Origin: an uncultured Prevotellaceae bacterium
GTDB lineage: Bacteria; Bacteroidota; Bacteroidia; Bacteroidales; Bacteroidaceae
Assembly: GCA_902801155.1 (NCBI GenBank)
Contig: CADCHG010000018.1
Span: 1-46,098 of the forward strand
Length of the DNA stretch: 46,098 nt
Direction: 5' to 3'
Shown here: positions 8,045-16,995 of the stretch, piece after piece
Numbering within the stretch: the first letter of the stretch is position 1
Layout: each line of letters opens with the position of its first letter
Notes under the pieces: model-generated
What the model was told of the DNA's origin: nothing
The model's database searches: none
The model's input: only the letters and a program-made list of their open reading frames with translations
Position numbers and translations under genes: made by a program

Positions 8045-9151
8045 TTATCTTCTTCCGCCGTGACCTATGCCGCCACCGCCGCGTGAGCCGCCACCGCTAC
8101 TTGATGATCTTGAGCTTGAACTTGAGCTACTTGAGCTTGAGTAAGAGCGTGAAGGACTTGAAGAGCGACTGCTTGAATTGCTATATGAGCTGTTGCTTCT
8201 TGCAGAGTTACTGTTATTCGATGTTGAGTATGACCTGTTGCCTCTGTATCCGGTGAAATCGCCGTTTCTTGAGCTGCTGCCATACTGACGGTCGTGGGTC
8301 TTGATGTTGGAAGAGACACTGCGATAGTCCTGACGTGCAGCTTGTCTGCCATGAGAGCCACGGTAGATGTTACGTGTGCCTCCAGAACCGGAATGCGCTA
8401 CAGGTGTGTAGTGGTAGCGTGTATAGTGATGGTATGGGTGGTATGAAGTCCAGCCATAGTAGCCACCGTAATAGTATCTGTTGTAGTATCCGTAGTAGCC
8501 TCCGTAGTACCATGGGTCATTCCAGTACCAAGGGTCATAAACCCATGATCTGTTCCAGTACCAAGGATCGTTCCAGAAGAATGGATCGTAAGCCCAGTGT
8601 GAGTACCATGGATCATTGTAGAGCAACCACATACGGCGGGAACCGTAGAAGCCGTCGAAACGATTCATAAGACGTGAGAAGTAATAATCATCGTCATCGT
8701 CATCGTCGTATCTGTCGCTTGACTTCTTCTTTATGTTTACGGTGCCTGATATTGTGTCGATATATGCAACGAGGCTGTCAGGGTACTTCCCATCTCCGGC
8801 TGTGAACTCTATGATGTCGTTACCCACGGAGTCGGATACGATGGCGTAGGTTGACGCGAATTTGCCACGGCGGTTGTATTCGTCGTCGCTGATATCACGG
8901 CCTGCATGATACACCAATTTGCCATCCTCAGTTTCGGTAAGATGCTGCCTGTTCTTGCGCAGCCATTCCTTCTTGAGTTGAAGAACCCTTGCTTCTTCCT
9001 CGGCAGCCCTTTTTTCCTCGGCAGCCTTGGCCTCAGCCTTTTCCTTGTCCTTGACAGCCTTTGACTTCGGTGTGAAGTACATGTCATCCTGTGCAAAGAT
9101 AGAGCAGGAAGCAAATGTTGCTATTGTGAGAAGAGTTAATATTCTTTTCAT
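8045..9151 (-). CDS. Secreted low-complexity protein (Trp/Tyr-rich repeats, Ser/Gly-rich tail)
   Basis: I do not recognise a named family. The 368-aa product has a signal peptide (RILTLLTIATFASCSIFAQ). A charged Ala/Glu/Lys coiled-coil-like region follows (about 28-65), then a conserved globular part (about 66-140). An acidic DDDDDD patch comes next (about 151-156). A block of repeats based on (N)DPW(Y)..W-Y follows (about 178-245), and then a long Ser/Arg/Asn and Gly tail ending GGIGHGGRR. A strong SD (AGGAGG, about 9 bp upstream of ATG) supports the start. Location is probably periplasm or cell surface, and aromatic repeats of this sort can bind surfaces or glycans, but that is only a guess. 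Confidence 0.75.
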   Translation of the reverse strand: MKRILTLLTIATFASCSIFAQDDMYFTPKSKAVKDKEKAEAKAAEEKRAAEEEARVLQLKKEWLRKNRQHLTETEDGKLVYHAGRDISDDEYNRRGKFASTYAIVSDSVGNDIIEFTAGDGKYPDSLVAYIDTISGTVNIKKKSSDRYDDDDDDDYYFSRLMNRFDGFYGSRRMWLLYNDPWYSHWAYDPFFWNDPWYWNRSWVYDPWYWNDPWYYGGYYGYYNRYYYGGYYGWTSYHPYHHYTRYHYTPVAHSGSGGTRNIYRGSHGRQAARQDYRSVSSNIKTHDRQYGSSSRNGDFTGYRGNRSYSTSNNSNSARSNSSYSNSSSRSSSPSRSYSSSSSSSSSSRSSSSGGGSRGGGGIGHGGRR

Positions 9152-9278
9152 TGTCGTATCCTCCTAATTAAAGGTGAATTTTATTGTTTCTTTTGGTTTA
9201 TGGTGCAAATTTACTTTAACTTTTGCTACAAAGATACGGAAAATCCCTATCAAATGAGGAGTTTTTCCCTAATTTTAT

Positions 9279-9286
9279 TAATTTTG
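9279..9286 (+). promoter_or_regulatory. -7 box of the prmA promoter
   Basis: TAATTTTG lies 22 bp before the ATG at 9308. No clear -33 is visible. Its position argues against the longer in-frame reading that begins at 9200. Confidence 0.55.
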
Positions 9287-9307
9287 CAGAGAAAAATTAA
9301 CTTTATT

Positions 9308-10195
9308 ATGAAATATTTAGTATCGCATTTCACAATTCAATGTGCTGATGGCGAATTTATGCAGCCTGCACGTGAGATAACCGCCGCCATTGCGGGCGAA
9401 TGTGGTTATGAGACTTTTCTCGACACAGACAATGGTGTTGACGGTTATGTTCAGGTTGATTTCTACGACGAGTCTGCGATGAGAGAGGCATTGGCGGAGT
9501 TTCCCATGGATGATGTGACCGTGACATTCGAAACCGAGGAAGTGGAGGATAAGGACTGGAATGAGACTTGGGAGCAGGAAGAGGGCTTTGCACCTATTAA
9601 TATAGATGACAGGCTTGTGATTTATGATGTTCTGCATCCGGAAGGGCATGATAGTGGAAACGAGGATGTTAATGCACAGTCGCCTATTAAGATAGGGATT
9701 CAGGCGCGTAATGCCTTCGGGACAGGCACGCATGAGACTACCCAGATGATTGTGGGGATGTTGCTCGACATGGATCTGAAGGGTAAGAGAGTACTTGATT
9801 GCGGCTGTGGTACTGGTATTCTAGCCATTACTGCCTTGAAATGCGGTGCTGCTGATGCCGTGGCGTATGACATTGACGAATGGAGTGCGGATAACGCGCG
9901 CCATAATGCCGAAATAAACGGTGTGGCGGATAGGATAGAGGTGTTTGAGGGAAATGCCCATGTGCTCTCGCATATAAGCGGTGTGTTCGATGTGGTACTT
10001 GCCAATATAAATCGTAACATTCTCCTGAATGATATGCCTGCCTTCAAGGAGGTCATGGCACATGGCGGTACGCTCATTCTTAGTGGCTTCTATGAGGAGG
10101 ATATCCATCTGCTCGTGGAGAAGGCCGAAAGCCTCGGACTCAGCCTAAAGGAGAAGAAAGAGGAAGGGGAGTGGAGGATGCTTGTGTTTAAATAA
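9308..10195 (+). CDS. prmA: Ribosomal protein L11 methyltransferase
   Basis: PrmA trimethylates ribosomal protein L11 using S-adenosylmethionine. The 295-aa product has the family's N-terminal substrate-binding domain followed by a Rossmann methyltransferase. Visible landmarks are the AFGTGTHETT motif, SAM motif I VLDCGCGTGILAITALKCGA, and the NI(N)RN motif in VVLANINRNIL. The ATG at 9308 is chosen because a promoter -7 box lies just upstream and the protein then begins at the normal place (KYLVSHFTIQ). Its stop codon overlaps the left arm of the inverted-repeat element 10,194-10,442. Confidence 0.96.
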   Translation: MKYLVSHFTIQCADGEFMQPAREITAAIAGECGYETFLDTDNGVDGYVQVDFYDESAMREALAEFPMDDVTVTFETEEVEDKDWNETWEQEEGFAPINIDDRLVIYDVLHPEGHDSGNEDVNAQSPIKIGIQARNAFGTGTHETTQMIVGMLLDMDLKGKRVLDCGCGTGILAITALKCGAADAVAYDIDEWSADNARHNAEINGVADRIEVFEGNAHVLSHISGVFDVVLANINRNILLNDMPAFKEVMAHGGTLILSGFYEEDIHLLVEKAESLGLSLKEKKEEGEWRMLVFK

Positions 10196-10442
10196 ACAAC
10201 GACCTCTTTCCCGCCCTTCGGGCACCCTTTCCCCAAGGGGCAAGGGAAAAGTTTCCATTTATTTACTATCGCCTTTTATAAACGCAAAGACGCAAAGACA
10301 CAGAGTTCTTTTCGAAATCTCAAATGTCTTTGGGTATTTGTTTTTTATATGTTTATTTATCGCTTATAAGGGAGCATTACTATCTTGCTCCCTTGCCCCT
10401 TCACGGGGAAAGGGTGCCCGAAGGGCGGGAAAGGGGTTGTTT
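10194..10442. repeat. 249-bp element with about 57-bp terminal inverted repeats
   Basis: The left arm 10,194-10,250 and right arm 10,386-10,442 are inverted copies with only two small gaps and a few mismatches; both begin AAACAAC. Each arm also folds locally (GCCCTTCGGGC). The roughly 135-bp centre is unrelated, AT-richer sequence containing ACGCAAAGACGCAAAGACAC. The element fills the space between the two convergent stop codons: it overlaps the last bases of the prmA stop and touches the addB-like stop. Confidence 0.9.
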
Positions 10443-13369
10443 CACTTATTTTTTCCACATATATTCTTGTAGAAGCATCTTTCGCATTGCTCTGCATTCT
10501 GCGTGGCAGCGAAAGGACGGGAATAATCGTATATTTCCTTTAGAACACGGATGAAACCGTCGTTGTATTCGTTGGCAAGGGCTTTGATATCCGTGATTTT
10601 CTCCTTGTTAATCTTCAATACAGGGTCGTAGTTGTCCGTATTGGAACGGTGAGGGTAGAGAAGGGCAGGTACGACAGGGTATGTGCCGTTCTGGGCTACT
10701 CCCTGCGTAGGGAGAGCAAGGATGCGTGAGTAGAGAAGAGTCTGGAGGTAATAGTCGGTGTGTGCGTTAGAATTGGCACCCTCCAGGGTGAAGATATCGC
10801 TTACTGACTTCACGTTGCCAGGCTCGCGAGAACCTGTCTTATAGTCAACGACACGCATTTGTAGATGTCCGTTCTCGTTCTTTACAATGTCGAGACGGTC
10901 GATGATTCCTTTGATTTTCAGAGTTCGAGAACCACGGTCGGTTTCGAAGGTGATATAGTCTTCGATATACTTTTCTACATCTACAATCGTTATCGGACAG
11001 TTCTTCTTGTCGTATTCAAGAAGCTGTCGCAGCATTTTCCTTATTATCTCGCGATGAATGAGCTGTGTGCCGTCGAGCGTAGGCATAGGGCGTTTCTTTG
11101 CCTCTTTGTCCTTCATTGCGAAAAGTTCTTCCTTGAATCCCTCGTCAATAGCACGCTCAATTAACGATGGGTCCTTGAGCATACCGTCAATGACTGATTC
11201 TGTTACGCTCTTGCCCTTGAAAGGAGCATAGATGAGTTCTGCAGCCTTGTGGAATACGAGACCGAAGGTACGGTTGTCCATTTCCTCCTCGTCGCTTTCG
11301 GCATTGTCGCTGATGCCGCATACGAACCTGTAGAAATACTGCAACTGGCAGCGCAGGTACGTGTTTATGGCTGTCGGTGAAATGGAGCTTTCCTGTTCCA
11401 TCTTCTCGATGACTTCTTTGTTTTTCTGTACATCGCATCGCTCCGTCTTGCCTACGAGCAGCGATGAAGTCATCTCGGCAATGTTTATCTTTAAGTCAGA
11501 CTCGGCTATGAGCTGCATCATGAAGCGCGACATCTCGTTGGTCTTGGTGTCGTTTGTGGAGTTGTTGTAGGTGATGGATACGTCTGTTGCTCTCTGCATC
11601 ATACGGTGGAAGTAATAGGCATAGATTGCAATCTTGTTCTCTATGGTTGTGAGACCGTAGGCACGGCGTATTGCGTGAGGAATGAATGAAGAGTCGTTTA
11701 CGCTCTTCGGTATGTTGCCCTCGTTGGCAGAGAGTATGAGCATATGGTCGAAATCGAGGTTACGTGTCTCGAGTACGCCCATGACCTGAATACCGATGAT
11801 TGGCTCTCCGTGGAAAGGCACGGATGTGGAGCGTATAATCTGGTTAAGGATGCCTTGCAGGGATGAATCGCTTACGATGAGTTCGTTGGATGTGATGAGC
11901 GTATTGATGCGGTTCATTATCTGGTACATACGGTATAGCGATTCCTGCATCAGAGGGTCAGGCTCGGCGCAGTTGGTCGCTATGCGATGTATTGCCTTTG
12001 AGATGCACGTTATCATGTCGAGACAACGCAGGCGCTGTGCTTCTATCGGTGTGGCAGCCTCGTCGTGGTGGCTGATAGGAGTAAAGAGGTTTGCAAGGTG
12101 CTCGTCAAGTGACAGTTCCTCGATAGTAGGGTAGAACACCTTCTTTTTCTCGTCATTAAGTTCGATGATCAGTCTTTCCGCATTATCTGAAATGTATTTC
12201 ATATACGGATGATGCAGTATAGTGTTTACCTGGTGCAGTCGCAAGGCACCTTTGATGCGAGAGGAACCGCGCTGCTTCAGGATGAAAATCTGCTTTACGA
12301 GCGTTGCGATGAGAGTCTGCTGGAGTGGGTAGCCCGAAGTGATGTTGATGTCTTTGACGCTGTCGGGAAGGGCATGGAGTACGGTAGGGAGAAGCTTCTC
12401 GTCGCAAAGTACGATAGCTGTGCGCTTCCCTGCCTTAATGCGCTCTTCCGTTAGCCATTGGCTTACGTAGCGTGCCTGGACATCCTCGGTGGAAGCGGAG
12501 ATATAGGTGATGCATGGCTTGTTTGTGAAGTTATTGAATGCCTCAGGAATCGTAATCTCATTAGGGAAGGCCGAGAGATATGACTTGATGTAGCGCCCAG
12601 CCTCGTTGCCGTCAGCCATGTAGTAGTTGTCGTAATCCCAGTAGAAAGCCGCCTTGCCCTCACGCTTCAGGTATGCCATAAGTTCCTGTTCAACGGGTTG
12701 GATGAGGTTGAAGCCGACGAACAGGTAGTGGGTGTTGGGCGTAAGGTGTTTGGTGTTGGCGGTTGCGGTCTTTAATTCCTCGGCTACATCGCGGTAAAGC
12801 ATACCCTCGTAGGCGATGCCTTGCTTACGAAGACTATCGCGGAAGGAGGTATAGATAGCTCCGAGGTTGTTCCATAGCTGGGCGAAGTTCTGCTTTACTT
12901 TGGAGTCATCATCGCTGAAATTGGAGAAGAAACGCTTTAGGGCTTCCTTCTGGTCTTCAGATAGATAGTCGGCACTGTCATACGAGTGTATCTCATCGGT
13001 GTTTTCGAAGATATGCTCCGCATCGCCCATGTTTTTGTCGAGGTCGTCGAAGTCGGATAGCATGAGTTCGCCCCAACCGTAGAAATCATCGAGGGATTCG
13101 GTGGTTCCGGTCTTTTCAGCGTAATGCTTGTATAGTTCGCAGACTAGTTTTATCTGATCGGCAACGATAAGTTGGCTCTGGGAACGGAAGAGCTCGCTAA
13201 TGGTCATGTACTTAGGACTCCATACCGGCTTGCTGTCGGAGAGCTTGATTAGTTCTTCGTTTAGAAATAAGGATGCTCGCTTGTTTGGGAATACGACAAC
13301 CACTTCGGATAGGTTGGTGCCGTACTTTGCGAGTATATCTTGTGCTACTATGTTCAGGAATGACTTCAT
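10442..13369 (-). CDS. AddB-like PD-(D/E)XK exonuclease subunit
   Basis: This is probably the AddB-type partner of the helicase-nuclease encoded directly upstream, for double-strand-break end processing. The N terminus VVVVFPNKRASLFLNEEL is a degenerate Walker A region, as in AddB. The C terminus holds a PD-(D/E)XK nuclease (MRVVDYKTGS). It also has four cysteines placed like the AddB/Cas4 iron-sulfur staple: one before the nuclease (YLRCQLQYFYRF, about residue 672) and a C-x2-C-x5-C at the extreme end (C962, C965, C971). At 975 aa it is a little shorter than Firmicute AddB. The call rests on motifs and on the neighbour. Confidence 0.85.
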   Translation of the reverse strand: MKSFLNIVAQDILAKYGTNLSEVVVVFPNKRASLFLNEELIKLSDSKPVWSPKYMTISELFRSQSQLIVADQIKLVCELYKHYAEKTGTTESLDDFYGWGELMLSDFDDLDKNMGDAEHIFENTDEIHSYDSADYLSEDQKEALKRFFSNFSDDDSKVKQNFAQLWNNLGAIYTSFRDSLRKQGIAYEGMLYRDVAEELKTATANTKHLTPNTHYLFVGFNLIQPVEQELMAYLKREGKAAFYWDYDNYYMADGNEAGRYIKSYLSAFPNEITIPEAFNNFTNKPCITYISASTEDVQARYVSQWLTEERIKAGKRTAIVLCDEKLLPTVLHALPDSVKDINITSGYPLQQTLIATLVKQIFILKQRGSSRIKGALRLHQVNTILHHPYMKYISDNAERLIIELNDEKKKVFYPTIEELSLDEHLANLFTPISHHDEAATPIEAQRLRCLDMITCISKAIHRIATNCAEPDPLMQESLYRMYQIMNRINTLITSNELIVSDSSLQGILNQIIRSTSVPFHGEPIIGIQVMGVLETRNLDFDHMLILSANEGNIPKSVNDSSFIPHAIRRAYGLTTIENKIAIYAYYFHRMMQRATDVSITYNNSTNDTKTNEMSRFMMQLIAESDLKINIAEMTSSLLVGKTERCDVQKNKEVIEKMEQESSISPTAINTYLRCQLQYFYRFVCGISDNAESDEEEMDNRTFGLVFHKAAELIYAPFKGKSVTESVIDGMLKDPSLIERAIDEGFKEELFAMKDKEAKKRPMPTLDGTQLIHREIIRKMLRQLLEYDKKNCPITIVDVEKYIEDYITFETDRGSRTLKIKGIIDRLDIVKNENGHLQMRVVDYKTGSREPGNVKSVSDIFTLEGANSNAHTDYYLQTLLYSRILALPTQGVAQNGTYPVVPALLYPHRSNTDNYDPVLKINKEKITDIKALANEYNDGFIRVLKEIYDYSRPFAATQNAEQCERCFYKNICGKNK

Positions 13370-13469
13370 AGTGGGAAATTAACAATTAATAATTAACAAT
13401 TGCGCAGTATGATGAGCTTCGCGAATAATTAACATGGCTGGCGCGAAAGGGTTTTGACTTTTGGCTCCA

Positions 13470-13507
13470 ACCTCTAACCTCTAACCTCTAACCTCTAACC
13501 TCTAACC
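13470..13507. repeat. Short heptamer tandem repeat (ACCTCTA)n
   Basis: Five full ACCTCTA units plus three bases sit between addA-like and addB-like genes, next to an AT-rich inverted stretch (13,381-13,435). Slippage-prone, no known function; it may vary in copy number. Confidence 0.9.
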
Positions 13508-13509
13508 AT

Positions 13510-16500
13510 CTACACAACACTTTCGATTTCATCGAGGTTGACATACCAGAGATAGCCCTTTACGTTAGGGTAGCCCATTTGCTGCATGAGATTCATATAG
13601 CGTTGTACCTGCTTTGCATAGGCGGCATTCTTGTGACCAAACTTATAGTCGATGACTATCGTCTCATTGCCGTCGGTTATTACGCGGTCTGGACGGTCTT
13701 CCACAATCTTGCCGTTCTTGAGCTGCATGATATTGCATTCGTTGAATATGGTCCATTTGTCGGAAAACCAAGAAGATACAGTCGCATTGCTGAACTTATG
13801 CTTTAACTCGTTGCGTAGCTTCTCTGCACTTATGGTTTCATCGTAGATCACACCGTCAAACTCAAACTGGCGCAGTTCCTTGTCTATGTCGGCTGTGGTG
13901 TGGATGCGAGAGAAGAGCATGTGCATGACAGAGCCCATCGTGGTGTATCGCTTGCTGTCGTTATCATCGAGCGTATCGGCAGCGAACTCACGGCTCTTGT
14001 TACTCTGACGGAAGGAGATATTCTCAGAGGCATAGCTTTCTATGCTTACAGGGATAGCCGTAGGAGTACGCTCAAATACATTGTCGGATTCCTTGCTCTT
14101 TTCCTCCTTGTTCTCGAAATAGTGCTCTCCGAAGGTGAAGATGGACGGAGATGCGTTTTCTGTGTCTTCCTCGGAAGCGTTGTCCTCGAAAGAACAGCCT
14201 TCAAGTTCGTTGGATTCGGCGATTCTGCGCAAAGCCTCGGCAATGGCGAAGGAACGGTTTTCCTCCTTTGCACTTTGGTTGGCAATGACGAATAGAGAGC
14301 GTCCTGCGCGTGTGAATGCCACATAGAGAAGGTTGAGGTTGTCAACTATGCCTTGCATCCATTCCTCTATGCCGTAAGGCTCATAGATGGAGTTCTGTAG
14401 GCTCGTACGGCCTGTATAGTCAACAGGGATGAATGGAAGTTCAGAGAATGGTTGTTCGTTGATGGTACACCAAAGCGTCTCTGTATGTCGGGCTGCCATA
14501 TTCCAGTTGCAGAAAGGCATTACGAGGTGTTTGAACTCAAGTCCCTTACTCTTGTGTATGGTGATGACGCGTATGCTGTCACCGCTTCCTATGGATATTG
14601 CCTTGCTATGGAGCTCGCTATCCCAATAATCGAGGAATTCCTCGATTGTTGCGATGTTTTCCTCCATGTATTTCTTTAGACCGTCGAAGAAAGCCGTGGC
14701 ATATGGAGCCTGACCTTCGAGTTGGGAGAGGCGGAGCTTGCGGTAGATGTACTCGGAAAGCTCATAGAGCGACATTGAACGCATCTGTTCCATTGCCTCC
14801 TCGCTTGATATTTCCTGTGGCAGGTAGGTCTGGAAGGTTTTGTCGGAGGTGAGTATGCTGCCGTCGGTAAGGTCTTCGCGGAGAATATAGGCGATATAGA
14901 GCTTCACGAGCGTTATTTCCGCCTGTTTGTCGTTGGCATTACGAAGAAGACGCAGCATGGATATAATCATTGTGACCAGAGGGGAGGCCTCAAGGGTGAA
15001 TGCCTGTTCTGAGACGATACTCAGTTCAGGGGCGTTTTCTGCGAAATATTGGGCAATATCCGATGCTTCGGAGTTGAAGCGGACGAGTATGGCAATCTCG
15101 CTTGGCTTGACACCCTGCGTAATAAGGCTTTGGATGTAGTCGAGTGTGCGTGTCTTTGCCGCCTCGATGAAATCGGCGCGTTCCTCAGGGAGTAGTTCCA
15201 CACGCACAAGACCACGGTTTGGCTTGAATGCAGGAATATCCTGTGCCACATCGTCGTATGCATGGCGTAAGGCCTCTGCGTAGGTATTCATCTGTTGTGC
15301 AGCCTCGACAGAAAGGTTGTTGGCTTCAATGAATTCCTGCTGTTCCATTGCCCCCTGTGGCATAATGCTGTCAGCCTCAATACTGCATACCTGTCTAAAA
15401 AAGTGATTGTTGAACGAAATGATGTTACGTTCTGAACGCCAGTTTGTTGCAAGTGGCTTAATCTTTATCATTCCGTTTCCGAACTCCTGCTCTATACCGT
15501 TGAGCAATCGCCAGTCTCCAGAGCGGAAACGGTAGATGCTCTGCTTCACATCACCCACGATAAGGTTGTTTATCGCACCCTCGTTTTGAGGATTGTCTTC
15601 GTTTCCTGCCATGCAGTTTTCGAGCAGCACCTTGAAGTTGTTCCACTGCACGGTACTCGTGTCCTGGAACTCATCAATCATGATATGCTGGAGGTATGCC
15701 CCGATCTTTTCGTAGATGAATGGAGCGATATTGGTGTCCTCCTGTATCATCTGACTAAGCACCATCTGGGTGTTGGATAGCATGAAACGCGCATTTTCCT
15801 TGTTCAATCTATCCATTTCCTCACGGATACTGAACAATAGGCGCATCTTATTGATGTTCTTTAGGGTGATGAGGGCAGAGCGCACCTTCGGTACTTCTGC
15901 CTGACGTTCTTTCTCAATTCCGATGAGGTAGGGGATTAACTGACTTTCAGCCAAAGGGGCTATTTCGCTTGCATTTTTCTTTGTACCCCATTTCATCGGG
16001 TCATTCATTGCTGCCTGAACACGTGCCCCCACGATGTTGTCCTTGATGAAATCGCCGTCCTTGAGCTTTAGAAAGTAGCCTGCAACGCCTGTTCGGCCAA
16101 AGGCAAGGTCTGTGACGTCGTAGCCTGCATCTGAGAGCATTGTGATGAAATATTCGCCACACTCCTTGAAATGAGCCTCTGCCCCCCTTATTATGGCAGT
16201 CATCGCCTTTTTATAGCGTGAGAAGAAGTCCTTGTCATTCGCGATTGATTTCAGCAGATGCTCGTTGCTCTTGAAGAACTCCTTACTGAGATTCATTCCG
16301 AATGACTTCACCTCACCAGTGATATCCCACGACTTTTGGTCGTCCATCCTCTCGTTTACGTACTCTATAATCCATGACATAAGAGCCTTGTCCTTGTCGA
16401 GAGTCTCCATAATGGAGTCGACAGCTTCGGAAATAACCTGACTGTCGTTGAGAGATATGCGGAGGTTGTTGCCAAGACCAAGTTCCTTGACCATATTGCG

Positions 16501-16851
16501 GAGTATGCTCTGGAAGAAGGCGTCAATGGTCTGAACACGTAACTGGTTGTAGTTGTGCAGGAGGTTATGAAGTGCGATATCTGCGTTTTTGCGTACGAAA
16601 TCCTCGGAAACATCGAGTTCCTTCGTTATCTTGTTAAGATAGGAATCGCTGCTTTTTAGACCATGGGAAAGTCCGTATAGCTGGCTTACTATACGATGCT
16701 TCATCTCTTCCGTGGCCTTGTTGGTAAAGGTTACGGCAAGGATATTCTCATATTTGCGGGGATTGAGAATGAGCAGTTTGATGAATTCTACGGCAAGAGT
16801 GAATGTCTTGCCGCTGCCTGCGCTGGCCTTATAGACTGTTAAGGGATGCAT
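13510..16851 (-). CDS. AddA-like UvrD-family helicase-nuclease
   Basis: This is a 1113-aa UvrD/AddA-type helicase with a C-terminal nuclease, acting with the downstream AddB-like protein on broken DNA ends. SF1A motifs are in order: Walker A ASAGSGKTF (residues 9-17), NKATEEM (motif Ia), MIDEFQDTS (motif II), the QSIYRFRSGD region (motif III), a VITIHKSKGLEF motif and YVAFTRA (motif VI). The nuclease signature D...IVIDYKFG followed by QVQRYMNLM is near the C terminus. The start at 16,851 (HPLTVYKASAGSGKT) puts the P-loop where the family has it. The 140-bp gap to addB contains repeats, so co-transcription is likely but not certain. Confidence 0.88.
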   Translation of the reverse strand: MHPLTVYKASAGSGKTFTLAVEFIKLLILNPRKYENILAVTFTNKATEEMKHRIVSQLYGLSHGLKSSDSYLNKITKELDVSEDFVRKNADIALHNLLHNYNQLRVQTIDAFFQSILRNMVKELGLGNNLRISLNDSQVISEAVDSIMETLDKDKALMSWIIEYVNERMDDQKSWDITGEVKSFGMNLSKEFFKSNEHLLKSIANDKDFFSRYKKAMTAIIRGAEAHFKECGEYFITMLSDAGYDVTDLAFGRTGVAGYFLKLKDGDFIKDNIVGARVQAAMNDPMKWGTKKNASEIAPLAESQLIPYLIGIEKERQAEVPKVRSALITLKNINKMRLLFSIREEMDRLNKENARFMLSNTQMVLSQMIQEDTNIAPFIYEKIGAYLQHIMIDEFQDTSTVQWNNFKVLLENCMAGNEDNPQNEGAINNLIVGDVKQSIYRFRSGDWRLLNGIEQEFGNGMIKIKPLATNWRSERNIISFNNHFFRQVCSIEADSIMPQGAMEQQEFIEANNLSVEAAQQMNTYAEALRHAYDDVAQDIPAFKPNRGLVRVELLPEERADFIEAAKTRTLDYIQSLITQGVKPSEIAILVRFNSEASDIAQYFAENAPELSIVSEQAFTLEASPLVTMIISMLRLLRNANDKQAEITLVKLYIAYILREDLTDGSILTSDKTFQTYLPQEISSEEAMEQMRSMSLYELSEYIYRKLRLSQLEGQAPYATAFFDGLKKYMEENIATIEEFLDYWDSELHSKAISIGSGDSIRVITIHKSKGLEFKHLVMPFCNWNMAARHTETLWCTINEQPFSELPFIPVDYTGRTSLQNSIYEPYGIEEWMQGIVDNLNLLYVAFTRAGRSLFVIANQSAKEENRSFAIAEALRRIAESNELEGCSFEDNASEEDTENASPSIFTFGEHYFENKEEKSKESDNVFERTPTAIPVSIESYASENISFRQSNKSREFAADTLDDNDSKRYTTMGSVMHMLFSRIHTTADIDKELRQFEFDGVIYDETISAEKLRNELKHKFSNATVSSWFSDKWTIFNECNIMQLKNGKIVEDRPDRVITDGNETIVIDYKFGHKNAAYAKQVQRYMNLMQQMGYPNVKGYLWYVNLDEIESVV

Positions 16852-16881
16852 AAACTGTGTTTAGGGAGAGTGAATAATGAA

Positions 16882-16972
16882 GAATGAAAAGTGAAGAATT
16901 TAAATTAGTATTGCCACTTCAAGCATTCTATCGCCAGAACAATGTAACTTAAATTCTTCACTCTTCACTTTT
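16882..16972. repeat. Palindromic intergenic repeat, copy 2
   Basis: This shares its spacer (GTATTGCC..TTCAAGCAT...GCCAGAACAATGTAACTT) and its inverted GTGAAGAATTTAA arms with the copy at 973-1074. It lies in the 144-bp gap between addA-like and thrC, both on the minus strand. Confidence 0.85.
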
Positions 16973-16995
16973 AGTTCTTGACTTTTGATAATCGT

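Noticed and set aside
10182-10554. ORFs across the inverted-repeat element (10,182-10,472 and 10,324-10,554)
   Set aside because: They overlap the prmA and addB-like genes in other frames and run through palindromic, low-complexity sequence.
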